A stretch of 64,000 nt of DNA from Earliella scabrosa (GCA_022605405.1 JABYQQ010000001.1:558001-622000); one strand, 5' to 3'; shown: positions 25,207 to 37,385, counted from the stretch's first letter. The notes: generated by a model from the letters alone, not told the origin. Translations and numbers: made by a program.

Positions 25207-26199
25207 AGGGGTTCTGCATAGGCGAGTGGCTCCGTGATTCGTCCGTGTGTCCCACCTCCTGATTTGTGGACCTTATATCACAGTCCCTGACCCAGTGTGG
25301 GCCGGTCTCGATGGCTACATGCTATCTGTGCTGCGGTCTTTATACGGATATTATTGTCCTACATCTTGATGTTACATGCAGCTCGTGCGCTCCGACGTAA
25401 TCGTATACTGACCTTAATCACATCTTATGGCTGGATGCTATCGCAAGACTAGGCAATTCCGGACTGTTGGGGGCTTTGACTCGCAAGACGGCGTCGACGT
25501 CGGTAATCTACACCAGTTCTCATCCGCCTACACTAACTACCACCATTCTTCTCCGCCGACAGACACCCGCTCTCTCCCCGAAGGGGTGTAACGAGGCAAG
25601 TCCCGAGGCAACGAGGCAGGCAGCTCAGCTTCTCATCGCTCAATGATTCCCCAAATAAGTGCTTCTCGCGCTACAGTGGTACTCTGCAAGTTGCTCGTTG
25701 GGTCACATTACGTCTTCTTCTCGAACCCGCCCTGTTATGCGTCACCATGCAGCCTTGCATTCATCCTGCCTCCAACGACCTATAGCACACGGCTCGATCC
25801 TTTGTTGCACGCGGCGGAGATTAGATGCACGGTGAGCTGTTCAATGCCGTTGACGCATAAAGGAACGCAGTCCCGCGACGTCGGGTATAGTAACAGCAAC
25901 TCCTTTAGACGTTCCGATCAACTCTTGACAGTTCAATTCACAGTGCAGCTGCAGAACGCGGGGCTGCCACGCGCGAAGACGTGTTGCGCAGCAGGCGCTT
26001 CATGATCACTGCCTCCTGGTGCCGCCTGCGAAGCAGACATATATAGCACCTCTTATCCCGCGGAGCCGTCCTGCAACCCGTCTTTCGTTTCTAGCAACTT
26101 GAAGCCTGAGCGTCAACTACTACGTTTTCCGCGGTTGCAGTGGGATCAAAGAGCGCGATCAAGACAGGATCGGTCCGTAGCACCCCATACACAGCGAGT
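25207..26199. other. Intergenic, upstream of the WD40 gene
   Basis: I see no gene here. A TATA-like TATATAG lies at 26040-26046, about 155 bp before the WD40 start. An F-box exon for the downstream gene was specifically looked for on the plus strand and not found. Confidence 0.5.
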
Positions 26200-27706
26200 A
26201 TGGACAACTTCCAAGCAAGCATCGCATCGCTCCCTGCGGCGATGGAGAGTCTCACTGTTGGTGGCGGTTCGTCCCAGCAACAAAGAGACATAGGTGACTA
26301 TCCTGCGGTTCTCAGGTCCAACGTCGTGAGTGTTCCCCTTTGTTCTACACCTCGCGATCTGCTGAACAAGGAGCGCATACGCCATCGGGTGGCTACTAGG
26401 AGCTAAACCATCTCACCTTGCCTGCACACGGCCATGCCGTCGTGACCTCCCTCCTGATCTCACATGGGCGCATCATCTCCGCGTCGGACGACCAGACGAT
26501 CCGCGTCTACTCCGCCAGCACCGGCAGCCTCGTCCACGTCCTGGAGGAGCACGAGGGCGGCGTGTGGTGCCTGGCGGCGACGAAGGACACGCTCGTCAGC
26601 GGCGCGACAGATACAACGGTGCGGGTCTGGGACCTCAGGACGGGACGCTGCACGCATGTCTTCGGCGGCCACACTGGTACTGTCCGGTGTATCGCGATTG
26701 CGAAGCCAGAGTGGATCTACTGCAAGGACGAGCAAGGGGACGTCACGCTGGAGAGGGGCCCTAAACGTCCGCTCATCGTCTCTGGGAGCAGGGACGGCAG
26801 TCTGAGAGTGTGGACGCTGCCGAAGCCGGGCGATAGAGAGTTCAGGTATCGCGGCGGCGCAGGTGATGCCAATGACGACGGCTCCGAGGTGCGTGAGGTG
26901 GCGTCAGTCCTGTTTGATGACCTTCACTCAACGTCGTACAGGGGAGTGAGGACGAAAACCCGTACCATCAGCTGCACCTTGTAGGCCATGATGCCTCGGT
27001 CCGTGCTCTCGTTGCACGGGGGCGCACGGCGGTGTCTGGAAGCTACGACTGCACCGTCCGGGTGTGGGACATTGTCACTGGCAAGTGTACATGGGTATGT
27101 ACCGGCCACACGCAGAAAGGTGCGATCGGTCGTTCATTCCGAAGTAGGTCCGAAGTAAGGCTGACGGAACCGCCATGCCCAGTGTACGCCGTCGCGCTAG
27201 ACCTCAGCCGCAACATAGCGTGCTCTGGCTCCATGGACGGCACCGTGCGCATATGGGGTCTCGGGACGGGACAATGCCAGCACGTCCTCACAGGCCACTC
27301 CTCGCTCGTCGGCCTCATCGCGATCAGCCCGTCCCACCTCGTGTCTGGTGCCGCGGACGGTACCCTCCGGGTGTGGAACCCGGACACCGGTGAACTGCGC
27401 CACGGCCTGTCGGGCAAGGGCGCGGTGACGTGCTTCCAGCACGACGAGCGCAAGGTGCTCTTTGGGTGCGAGGGGCAGCTGAGGATGTGGGACGTGCGCG
27501 ACGGCTCGCATGTGCGCGATATGCTGACTGGCGTCGCTGGCGTCTGGGAGGTCGCGTTCAAGGGCCGGTGGTGTGTCGCTGCGAGCAATCGCGAGAACGA
27601 CACGGTCCTGGACGTGTGGGACTTTGCGGGTGGGGAGAGCGCAGATGGGGTGGGCGACGAGGAGTCCGAGTATGGAGACGATGATGTAGAGATGGACACC
27701 ACTTGA
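26200..27706 (+). CDS. Cdc4-like WD40 protein without a visible F-box
   Basis: Four exons (26200-26325, 26400-26888, 26942-27119, 27183-27706) encode 438 residues. After about 50 N-terminal residues the protein is a WD40 propeller of about eight blades, with unit ends such as DTTVRVWDLRTG, DGSLRVWTLPKPG, DCTVRVWDIVTG and DGTVRIWGLGTG, and an acidic tail (YGDDDVEMD). The insertion after blade 3 and the motifs HTGTVRCIAI, SGSRDGSLRVW and HDASVRALV match the Cdc4/Pop1 family, where the arginines in these strands contact the phosphodegron. Cdc4 normally carries an F-box for Skp1 binding upstream of the propeller, and the whole protein is much longer. No F-box is readable in this gene or in the 990 bp upstream. 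The third intron (63 nt) is in frame and could be retained. It may be a truncated paralogue, or its upstream exons may be missed. Confidence 0.8.
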
Positions 27707-27847
27707 CGTCCATCTCGCTCGCGAGCAAGGTACATGTCGAAGATTGTAGGATACGCAATGGTCATGCATACCTCGGGATGAGATTACAATTACGCACTAA
27801 TGTACAATGACCATGCCAACTTCATTCACACATCAACACCTCACCGC

Positions 27848-29277
27848 TCATGCAATCGCCTGCCGGAGCTCCTTCACCTCATCCTCCGTCAGGTTCCACT
27901 TCTCGGCTACCTTCGCGTCCCCGCCCGAACTCTCGCTCTGCGCTCCCAACCACTCTCCAAGCGTCTTCCTGTCCTCGCCTTCAATCGGGCGTTTGCAGCC
28001 CACCGTGTACGTGTGCAGTGCGCGGAGCACTTTCTCCTCGAAGTCGGCGTCGCCCTCTGTCTCGCCGTTCGGGCCGTGCGGGATTGGTGATGCGAGAGAG
28101 GAGATCAGGGTCTGCAGGATGCCCTTCTCCTCCAGCGCCCGGGCGGTGGTGGGCGAGGTGGAGTACGAGGACGGGTCCGCGACCATGGACGCGTGTGAGT
28201 TGGGGTGGACGGTTTGGGGTGGTGAGACACCGGGCGCGGATTGCGACTCGGATCGAGCTTGCGCGTCAGAGGAGGTGGCGGATGAGAGAGCGACGGCGGT
28301 GGATGTCGAGGGAGGGGCGGATACAGGAGACTCGGATGAGGGTTGGATACTGAGGGATTGGAGCTGGTCCGATGCTGCCACGACGGCTGCGGTGGACGTT
28401 GGGACCTGGAGAGGTTGCTGGATATTCACTGGTGGTGCAGGCGGGCTTTGGGAGGCGGTCTGCGGTGGCGCGGTGGGGATGAGGAGGCTGTTGAGGAGGA
28501 ACGCGACTTTCCGTCGGACGGTGATGTCGGAGTCCTGCAGCGCGTCGCGGAGGGCGTCCCAGCCGTCGACTTCTTGCATCTGCCTCACGGCCGCAGCGTT
28601 GTGCTTCAACAGGCCGGACAGGGCATAGACAGCTTTGGAACGCGTCTTGCCAGATCGTACGGTTGGAGAGAGAAAGGAGAGCAGGGCGCGCAGCGGGTTA
28701 TGTGCAAGATACTGTGTTCAATAGGTTTGTAGTCAGCGTTGTGCGAATCGACTGAGAGGTATGTGGGTTCAGGACGTACTGCATTCTGTGCCGCGGGATT
28801 GTTCTGTACGGCAGTGCCAAGGATCCACAATGTTTGCATTTGGATCTCCTCGGAAGAGGTAGGGTTGGTGAGTAGAGAGTGAAGGGGCTCCCACATCTTC
28901 AGCTTCTCTAGGTCTGGTCGATCGGCTGGTCAGCACACTATGCATAATCTGTTAGAATGGATACTCTAGACGTACTATTCGCGTTGTCAATTTGCTCAAT
29001 GAGCTGATTGAAGAGGTACGTATTAGATAACGAGGTGACAAGTATCACGAGTATTGGTGCTCACCATCTCAAAGTCATCCAAGGCCTGTATCCTCTCGTC
29101 CTCGTCCCGCTTCTCGTCTACCGCTACAGCCAACGCCTCCTTCATGAGCTCCGAGTCGGGCTTCCCAAGGATGGCGTCGATGATCTCCGGGTTCAGGTCA
29201 GACCGCGGAGCCGGTGGCGGTTGGTTGACATCGCGCGGGTCCGAGTTCGCGAGACTCCAACGCAACAGGTTCTCCAT
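27848..29277 (-). CDS. fes1: Hsp70 nucleotide exchange factor Fes1
   Basis: Four exons (29065-29277, 28976-29003, 28780-28913, 27848-28711) encode 412 residues. The N-terminus MENLLRWSLANSD, the block NPEIIDAILGKPD, and the armadillo-type helices (LIEQIDNANDLEKLKMWEPL, ILGTAVQNNPAAQNAYL, SKAVYALSGLLKH, RRKVAFLLNSLL) are the Fes1/HspBP1 family pattern. Fes1 releases ADP from cytosolic Hsp70 and helps send misfolded proteins to the proteasome. A low-complexity Ser/Pro/Ala insertion of about 120 residues separates the repeats from a C-terminal helical block (KVLRALHTYTVGCKRP, WNLTEDEVKELRQAIA). This makes the protein longer than yeast Fes1 but usual for basidiomycetes. Exon 2 is only 28 nt. The gene converges on the WD40 gene, with 141 bp between the stops. 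Confidence 0.93.
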
Positions 29278-30426
29278 GTTTTTGGCGTGAAATGTCGTCG
29301 TGTAGTGAAGTTCTAGCGATACAGTTGAGTGCGATGCAAGATATAGAGCTACAGATGATGGAAGAGAGTGTGCAGAGGATGGTAGACGAGAAGTTCAAGT
29401 AGCCTAGCGTCGAGTGTGTAGGACGTGCCCGAAGGCGCAAGAAGACGCGAGAATCTTTCGCGCGACGCGGTCATCGATTCAGCCACATGCGCGTCGCGTT
29501 TCTGACGGAGCACCTGCGGAGTTTCAAACTGGGTAATATGGGTGATCGGCGCGTTTTGCCGAGCGAAACTTTTCCTCTCGCCGTCGTCTGCAAGAGCTCA
29601 AGGGAGTTGTGTTGTGAGTGTCCGTCTGCTCTTGTTGTAGTGATGATACAACCTCTATACCATACATTCCTACCGAAAACACATGTAGACAACGAGTCTA
29701 TCTAGTTTCAGCCTTGGCTGACCCTTGCGCGACCTCCTCCGCCGTTTCGCAGTTCGCTAACTGCTCTCCCTTCTTCACAGGTTGCATTCTCCTGCGGGTT
29801 CGTCTTGCGCCATCGGTGAGTATTTATTCTTCTCATTTCCGCTGCGGATGAAATCATTTCGATGGGCGGACACGAATGCTCCCGGCCTACACCAAAGTCT
29901 CCCAGTGTACAAAGTGGAGATGGGTTCGGGAGCTTGTTGATATGCATCGAGTACCTGACCTGCCTCTCGGTCGTTATGAAAGCATATGACTGATTTCTCT
30001 ATTCTCCTCCAGGCCCCGCGCTGCCCCGTGTCTGTGCTGTCCGTCATGCAAGATGACCATGTGCCTTTGCGCTCGTTCTTAGTCCCGATGATTCGCAGCA
30101 GTTGTGTATATGTAGTCGTCGCAAATCTACCTTTAAACTTCTCCTGCCTTCCATTGCTTTGGTGTGAGCGTGGATGGTGCTGAGTTTGCGTAAGATGGGG
30201 AATCCCGCGAGGCTAGAGCGCAGACCGACCGCGAAGGTGGTCGTTCGCGATGACGCGAGGCGCGAAACGCGCGAGCACATGATATCTGGCGCCCTCTTCG
30301 CGACTTGCTCATCGCCGCTCGCGTCTTCGACCCGCTCCCACCACTGTCCGCATCGACAAACCCATGACCGCTTGACGTTCCTTCTCTCACCGCCCCAGGC
30401 CACGCCATTGATTCCAACGATCCGCA
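29278..30426. other. Divergent intergenic region between fes1 and the first membrane-protein gene
   Basis: No gene is supported in these 1,149 bp; they must carry both promoters. Near 29,448-29,465, on the fes1 side, a GAA..TTTC dyad inside a GCGA/TCGC frame loosely resembles a heat-shock element, which would suit a heat-inducible co-chaperone, but it is not a full nGAAnnTTCn array. Confidence 0.4.
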
Positions 30427-32899
30427 ATGGGGCTCGGACATGTAATAGCTGCCGCCGCCGCCGCCGCCCCTGCTGTTCGCAACTACATGCATAGGCGGTC
30501 TCGTTCAGACGACTCAGACGGCACGATTATCCCATCCCGACCGCTTCACATCCCACCCGGTTTCAGCTTACCAAGAGAGCCCGACACCCCCACGACGGAC
30601 GAGATGGCGCGGAGACCGTTGCTCGTCGACACTCACACTTCTGCAAGACAGTCGTCCAGCTATAGCCACAACGCCGGCCCTACGATGAGCTACGGAGCCA
30701 TCCCGACAGAAAGCCCTACCGCTATCCGTGCAAGTCCGGAGAGGCATCGGAGAGACAGCTGGCTAGACCGCGTACCGGAGGAGGCAACTGTGGACCAGGA
30801 GGAGCTCGAGGAAGAGGATGAATGGGACTTGGCCGAGCTGGGGTACTACAGCGGTGAGTTACTGTCCTACAAACCTCACGGTGCTCGACATCCTATCGTC
30901 GGTGTTCTATCCCGGTATGGATCGAGGATGCAAGGGCGGTGTATGTTGGTTCCAAGGAAGACTCTGTCCTTGACTGAAGGATCAGGTGTCCTCGTTCGGT
31001 TCTCCTCGGTGCGCCTGATATGGAGGTTGAGAATGCAAACAATGCCACGGCGCATGGCTGGCTACAGCATTCCCCCGGTCGTACTAGACCCTTCACAGTC
31101 TAGGCTCGAAAGGTGGGCGCACGAGGACTGGGTCCTGCTGGTCCTCGCGCCTCTGTCTTCTCGTCCTCGGGCGGGCGTGTTCGTTCATGAAACGCGCTCA
31201 GCTGTATGCGCAAAACAAGCATATATCATGGCACTGGGCCGATGCCGTCTCGCCGTTATGCAGGTCAAGTACGAGCAGGCGAGCAATGAAGCCAACATGA
31301 GCGCGCTCTCTCGAACTCGTCGGGCTTCCTGACCAATGAACGGGTTCATCTGTCATCGGTGCGCCAAAGGATGGACACGCGCGATGCCGCTTAACTCGTT
31401 CATTGGTGGGTTAGGTCCAATGTCTGTTGCGGTCCTCTTACCTGTCGATGCCGAATCCTCCCGGGAGCATCGAGTACCGTGTCATGTAAACCATCTGATC
31501 CATGTGCAATGCATTCCCCTATTTGCATACTAGTCTTCATGCGCAGCGCGATCGAGCAAGAAGCTTGCAACGGAAGCTTATATAACCTCTCCGATCGTGC
31601 TCCCCATTTAACCAAGGTCTACACCATGTATGGCTCATGTCACTGACACTTGCCTGCTCTAGGATCATACCAACGAGCCGTCGCAGCGTACGGCTTCGTG
31701 CCTCTCACCTCAATAGTGGTCTTCTTGTTCCTTGCCCTTCTGCCGGAATGGATATGGTCCGACCGGACCCCGAGCCCGCCGACACTACCGCGTTCCTTGC
31801 CCTCACCTCTGCCAGAACTCATCATATCCGCCGCGTTCTGGTCCCTATCCCACCATCTCCGCGTGCCCCTCTATAATCTCGCTTGCCTCGTCTGCCCACG
31901 CAGATTCAACACGGTCCTCTTCAACTTGCTCTACGTGCTCCTGTCCCAGCTGCTCCGCTTAGCGGCGATGGCGACATTGCGCGTCCGGCACGAAATGAGC
32001 TTCCCTCGCCCCAATTGGCACGACAACGCGTTCTACACCGTGTGGTGGCTCGCGCTCGGCTGGGGGCTTGCCGAGGCCGCGACGAGCATCACGCAAGGGT
32101 ACCAGCAGCTCGCGCTGTACCGGAACGTGATGGTGCCGGAAGAGCGGGTGCGCGAGATCCTCGCGCAGTCAAAAGCCCAGGCGCAGTGGGGCACAGGGAG
32201 CGTCGCGGGGAGCATCAATGGGAGCAGAGAGTACATGCCGTTGAGCCCGCGCAATGAGCATGCGCCGGCGATGGGTGCGGCAGGCGCAAGTGCAGGTGCA
32301 AGTGCGAGTGCAGGAGAGGCCGGGTCGGCGAATGGGAGCTCGCGCCGAAGAAAGGATCCGATCAGTCTGGAGGAGGCGATCCGGCTCGCAGTCGACCAGG
32401 ACGTGGAACAGCTCATTCATTTGCAAGAACGGGAGGAACTGGAGGAGGTATACGGCGTGCCGGTCGTGGTGAGTGTTCTAGTTAGAGTGTTGATTGCGTG
32501 TGTGTGGGAGCGAAAGGCTGACTGGGCTGTTCCCCCTCTTCCCCCCCCGACCCTGGGGACGTGTGCTTCCCCCGTGCGCAGTACATCCCGGTGTTCGTGC
32601 CGTGCCTGCAGCGCGTCGACTCGTTCCTCTTCTCGATGGGCTTCACCCTCGTTCTGGCCTGGGCGTACCTGCTCTCGCCGCTCTCGTTTCCGCCCGGATA
32701 CGAGCCCCCGGCGATATACTCGGGCCGGCCGCTCGCGGTCGCGTTCCCGCTTGTTGTCGTCGTGCACGTCTTCCTCTCCCTCCTCCACTCGCCGCCCGTC
32801 CTGCCCCGCATTGGCGTGCACACGGCCGCGTACGTCGGGCTGCTCGTCGGGCTTGGCGGGTTCTTTATCGGCCTGGGCCTGTGGGGTGCGCTTTCATGA
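30427..32899 (+). CDS. Multi-pass membrane protein of unknown function
   Basis: Three exons (30427-30853, 31663-32468, 32582-32899) encode 516 residues. The first exon is cytosolic and Ser/Arg/Glu-rich (EELEEEDEWDLAELGYYS). After the junction come four hydrophobic spans (for example VPLTSIVVFLFLALLP, FNTVLFNLLYVLLSQLL, FYTVWWLALGWGLAEA), a soluble loop with an Ala/Gly/Ser-rich insert and a charged helix (QDVEQLIHLQEREELEEVYG), then three more spans near the C-terminus. I recognise no transporter or enzyme signature. The join YYS-G-SYQRAVAAYG keeps frame across an 809-nt intron, which is extreme here because most introns in the window are 45-80 nt. Exon 1 stays open well into that intron (to 31332), so an alternative shorter, soluble product is conceivable. 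The start is the first ATG of the open frame. Confidence 0.75.
30854..31662 (+). other. Unusually long intron (809 nt)
   Basis: Donor GTGAGT and acceptor GCTCTAG flank this segment and restore frame between two clearly coding exons. It is over ten times the usual intron length here and contains a hairpin-forming inverted repeat (31332-31407). The extra length may come from an old small insertion. Confidence 0.6.
31332..31407. repeat. Inverted repeat inside the long intron
   Basis: ACCAATGAACGGGTT at 31332-31346 pairs with the reverse complement of 31393-31407 at 14 of 15 positions, separated by 46 nt. It could be the remnant of a miniature inverted-repeat element or an intronic hairpin. Confidence 0.6.
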
Positions 32900-34160
32900 T
32901 CCCGATATCGGGCCTCTCTTTCTGGTTGTATTTGATCCTATGTTTCGCATTCGAGCAGACCGGTGCGGGTCTGATGATCTTTGGGGGACACATCTATCCA
33001 TGTTGGTGCCGTAGGCTAGTGCTTTGATATGGAAACAACTCTCCAGTGCGAGTGTTGCTCTGTGCAATGTGAAACACGTTGACTTTATCATCAGTTGTGG
33101 TTCGTGTGTCGCGTCCACCCGAGTCAGTATTGGCGGTGCATAATAGGTTGTAGGGAGTCTTCGTCATTCCCATTCGTTCGTCGACTGTCTGACTGTCGAC
33201 TGTTCTCACCCGCATTCGTCACTGCCGTTGCGGAAGTACATGGTTGTTTGACCTCGGAGATGTCGAGGAGATGGGTGAGATCCTGATCGGGAACATGCAA
33301 GTTCATGTGTACATTCCTTGGCGAAGTGAGTGGCAGACTGTGGCAGAGTCCAAGTCCACTGTGACATATCAATGCATCCGTGCTTTGGAGATTCTCCGGT
33401 CGGGTCCACTGCAGTGTCTACTCGGTCATTATTGTCCTCTCAAAGCCATCTGAGGTACATAGTAAAGTCGTAGACTCGTAGTAGTCGTCGTAATCCATAT
33501 CTGATTTGTTCTTCTCAGGTCGGATCGTACATAGATCTCGGGACATGGCGGGTAGATAAAGTTGGACCATGATCGCGGCAGCTCCAGCCTGACCCTGTAC
33601 GAGACGTTTTCTGTCATGACTCATCCGTCTCGATATCTGGACTCACTGCCTCCATCGAAGAATTACAGCCTCTCGCCCACTGGTTGATGCCACAGTCACC
33701 CTACAGGCCTGAGGCTTCCCATATATGTGACACTGCGTGCCTCGACTGCGCCGCCATCACGCCGAATATGGGAAGGCCCATATGACGGCCGCACCTCTCG
33801 TCGTCCCGCTCAACGATCAAGGCTGAGTGAGCGACGTCGCAGGCTGAGGCGGCGGAGGCCAAACATATATTCCTCGGCATATGTGTCCGGCGAGCTGTCG
33901 TCTCCCACCGTCACCACGCTGGTTGCCAACGCTGACAATTTAGCTCGCGCAACTCACCCAGTCTCACCTCCTTCCGTTTGCGGCGATAGCGGACGAACGC
34001 GCGTGCGGCTTTACCTGAGCAGCCAGCATTCCAACTTGGGCCTCCAACGCTCGTCCTCCCCTCCAGATCTCCTCCTTGTCGTCTCCCGTCACCACCCTCG
34101 CGTGCCCACCCCCGTTTCGCGCGCCTTGCCTCCTGCGCGACCCAGTTTGGACGCGGCCGA

Positions 34161-37016
34161 ATGGCCGCAGCCTTGTACCTTCACAATGCGATCTTCACGA
34201 CAGAGCCCGCCTCGCCTCCCTCCGTTGCACACACACACCGCTCCCCGAACCGGCGCGTCCCGCACGACCGCCAGCTGTCCTCCGTCTCGTCCGTCACCCT
34301 CCAGACATCCACCTCTGAACACTCCCACCCGACCGAGCCGCTCATCCACCCTGGCAGCTCCGAGTCCACCGTCTACCTCGACCTGCTCGCACGCCAGCCG
34401 ACGCACCCGAGCAGCCCCGCCGGAAGGACCCAGGGCCTGAGCTTGCAGGGAGACCCCGTCACGCCGAGGGAGAGGAGGATACAGCATGAGAGGGTGGTGC
34501 GGAGGCGGCTGAAGCGGTTGCGATTGGTGCAACGCGTGCTGTGGGTCATCATAGGTGAGCAGCTCGTCCATCCGTGCCCTTCATTCCTGGCCGTCCTTGT
34601 CCCATTCGGGGCCAGAGCGTGCGTGCGCTCGTCGATCTTTCGGGGTAGCCTGGAACGCGAAGCCTACAGGTATCGACCGGAGGCGCCGCAACGGTTCTGT
34701 TCGGGGAGCAGGCGAGACTGTGAGCGTGCGGGCGTCGTGGTGCGTGCTAGTGTTGGCGTGCGGGGGCCCTCGTCAGAGAGGTTGGCGAGTGTACTTTGGT
34801 GGCAAAGAGCTCTCTGAACTTGCGCGCTGTTGCTGCGCTCTTTGTGTGGCTGCGCTGATCGTCGGGGACCGCCACGGAACACCTATTGCGGCCCCGTGAA
34901 ACCTTCCAATATACCCCTGGTGCGCTCATGGGAAGGCGTTTGTAAAGCGGACTGTGCCCCCAAGCCACCCCCGCATCATCTACCCTTTCGTCCGCACACC
35001 GACCTCCTACCCCGCGTAACCACCTTGTGGATGGGAGGAGATCGGGGTGTGACATCTGTTGTCGTCGCGGACACAGCGTGACGGTCCAGACGTGCAACCA
35101 CCTTGCCCGTTTCAGCAGAAGTTGAGTACCAAGGACCGGCGCTTGTGTGAGGAGTGGTTCTATCGTACTTCAGTATGTGATGGGAATCTGCAGATCCCCG
35201 TCCTCCTACGCTTCCAGATCCCATGTTCTCTGTCGGATGTGTCTTGCCTCGTTCTCAGTGTTGACGCAGGATTTTCTATGTCTGCATGAAAGCTCCGCTG
35301 CTTCTCATACTGCGAGTCATGATGGACTAGGACGTGATTTGCGGTTAAGAGAGTACAGAGTGAGGGAGATACCGGAGATAGATTCGCCATAGCCTTTTGC
35401 TCGGTTGCTGTGATAGGGAAAACATGGCTGACCTTGACTTCGTCCCCCAGGTAGTTGGGCAACGTACAACACTGTTCGCTACTACGTGGGCGCGTGGCTC
35501 CATCCTTACCGCGAACGGCAAGTCATAGGTCTCGTGCTCGGCTCGTGCACGGCACTCTGTCTTGCATGCAACGTAGTCTCGGTGATAATCACCGCGACGG
35601 CACCCCACTTCGGCTGGTGGTACAGACCACGGTCGAAACACGTTCTCCTGCAAGCCTTCCTTCGATATTCATCTTCGCTATGTCTTCTCGCTCCCTCCGT
35701 CGTCAACCTCGTCCTCACCATCCTGTGGAGGAACACGTCCAACATCAACAATTCGTTGCATGGGCGGTGCCATTGGGACATCGACGTCGTATGGACAGGG
35801 CTCGGCGGACAATGTAGCAGCTCACCCGCTTGGGGATACTGGCTTGCAGGGTCCATCGTACGCCTGGTGATCACTGCCGCCTTTGTGGTGAGTAACGTCT
35901 GAGTCAGACTATTACGACAAAGAGACCGATACTGAGACGTCTTCGCAGATCGCCTACCACGCCGTCTCCTACAAGTACATGGTGACACGGCGCCCGTCGC
36001 GCCGAAGACACACCTCGTCGATCTTCCGCCACTCTGCTGCCTCGTTCCCATCAACATCGATCCAGACTACAGCCTCCTCTCGTAGCTTCCGACCAATGAC
36101 GACCGTCTCGAGCTCCACGATCCCCGTCTCGGCCGGCGCCGACAGTATGCAGTCTCAGTCGCCTCGGGAGCGGTCGGGGAACGCGAGCGACGGCGAGTCG
36201 CATGCGCTACGCAGCTCCCGGTCGCGCATCATGGCGGGCGAGATGTCGCCTTCCGGGTCGAACGTTGTACGTCGCGCTGTGTCCGCACAAGCCCTCAGAT
36301 CGCCGTCGTCTGCGGCTGCACGCTCATCGTCGCCCTCGTCCTCGGAAGAAGACACGGCGGAGAGTGGAGAGGATCGGTACGGGCGCGCGGTCCGCCGCAC
36401 ACCAGGGGGTTACACCTCGCTGCCCGTCGCGAGCCCGACGCGCGCCGACTCGGACTCGTACGCGACGCCGTGGGACCCCGTGCCGGACGCGGAGCTGAAC
36501 AGCTTCGCGGCGCACTTCCGCGCGCTCGTGGAGCAGGTGACGCGCGAGACGGACGAGGCGGTCGAGTACGCGCAGAACGACCTGTACGACTTTCCCGCGA
36601 CCTACGCGCGGGCCGGCCGGGCCGACGACGACAGTTCGCACATCGTGCTGGGCAGAACCATCCACCGGATGCCGACGATCGAATCCCTGGGCTCGCACGA
36701 AGTCATGAGCCTGGCGAGCATGAGTGCGGCCGGCGGGTTCTCGCGACCGTCGACGCGGTCGAACACGCTCAGCAACACGGACGCGCCGCACAGCCGGAGC
36801 GCGAGCCGCGCCAACTCGCTCGACGCTGCGGTCTCTCTGTCGATCTCCATTGACGGGGTGGCGGCGATGGGCGCAGGAGAGAGGGTTGGGGAGATGGGGG
36901 AGCTCACGCCGAGCTCTGCGACCAGTCTCAGCACGTCGTTCTTCCCTGGGACGAAGAGCACTGCGTCGTACCACACTGCGAAGAGCACACAACACGAAGG
37001 GTCGGAAGAGGCGTGA
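34161..37016 (+). CDS. Membrane protein of unknown function with long Ser-rich tail
   Basis: Three exons (34161-34554, 35451-35887, 35949-37016) encode 632 residues. Exon 1 is soluble, ending in a basic helix (RRRLKRLRLVQRVLWVIIG) that runs into a membrane segment completed by exon 2 (SWATYNTVRYYVGAWL). Further spans follow (VIGLVLGSCTALCLACNVVS, SSLCLLAPSVVNLVLTILW, GSIVRLVITAAFVIAYHAVS), giving about four in all. The C-terminal half is a long cytosolic tail rich in serine and arginine, probably phosphorylated. The exon 1/exon 2 intron is 896 nt, the longest in the window; the second intron is 61 nt. I do not recognise a family. It lies about 1.3 kb downstream of the other multi-pass membrane gene in the same direction, and the KDZ transposon has inserted 232 bp past its stop codon. 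Confidence 0.72.
34555..35450 (+). other. Unusually long intron (896 nt)
   Basis: Donor GTGAGC and acceptor CCCCCAG bracket this segment and keep phase 1 between two membrane-protein exons. No complete open frame of note lies inside it. Its length, like that of the 809-nt intron in the preceding gene, is anomalous for this genome. Confidence 0.6.
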
Positions 37017-37240
37017 GGTGCGCGTTGTTCCGCTCCTGTCTGGCGAGTATGTAGTATGTGCGCGAACGGCTCGATGCCGGTGTTTTCCATGGACGTTGCA
37101 GCTCATGTGTTATCTAACGGACCACCTACCTACCTGCCAGGGCTGTCGTTATCCGTTATCCGTGGACTTTTGCTGGGCCGGCGCTGCTTGACCATACCTT
37201 ACCTGACGAATGCGAATATTTGTAGGATTCCCTCATCTAT

Positions 37241-37248
37241 CTATACCT
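37241..37248. repeat. Target-site duplication, left copy
   Basis: CTATACCT directly precedes the left tip of the transposon and is repeated exactly after the right tip at 46785-46792. An 8-bp duplication agrees with the Zisupton branch of KDZ elements. Confidence 0.92.
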
Positions 37249-37316
37249 CACCTGATCATCACAACATCCCGGATCAACTAGCCTGCCAAGCACCCCCCCT
37301 TTTGCCTAGCTAACGA

Positions 37317-37385
37317 AGCCAGAAGGCTTATCCCCCGCTCACTGCCAATAGCACTGGCAGTAATTCCTGATTCCCTTGTTGGGAA
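37317..37385. repeat. Cluster of subterminal palindromes in the left TIR
   Basis: Three hairpin-forming motifs occur in 69 bp: AGCC-agaa-GGCT (37317-37328), ACTGCCA with TGGCAGT (37341-37361) and TTCCC-ttgtt-GGGAA (37371-37385). The same motifs are mirrored in the right TIR. Subterminal palindromes often serve as transposase-binding sites; that role is inferred. Confidence 0.7.

Noticed and set aside
27120..27182. Retention of the in-frame 63-nt intron in the WD40 gene
   Set aside because: It would insert 21 residues into a propeller strand; the splice signals are good, so removal is preferred, though retention is not excluded.
30854..31332. Continuation of the first membrane-protein exon as a 301-residue protein
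   Set aside because: Composition changes sharply after the GTGAGT donor, and the acceptor at 31662 restores frame into the membrane domain, so I treat the extension as intron.
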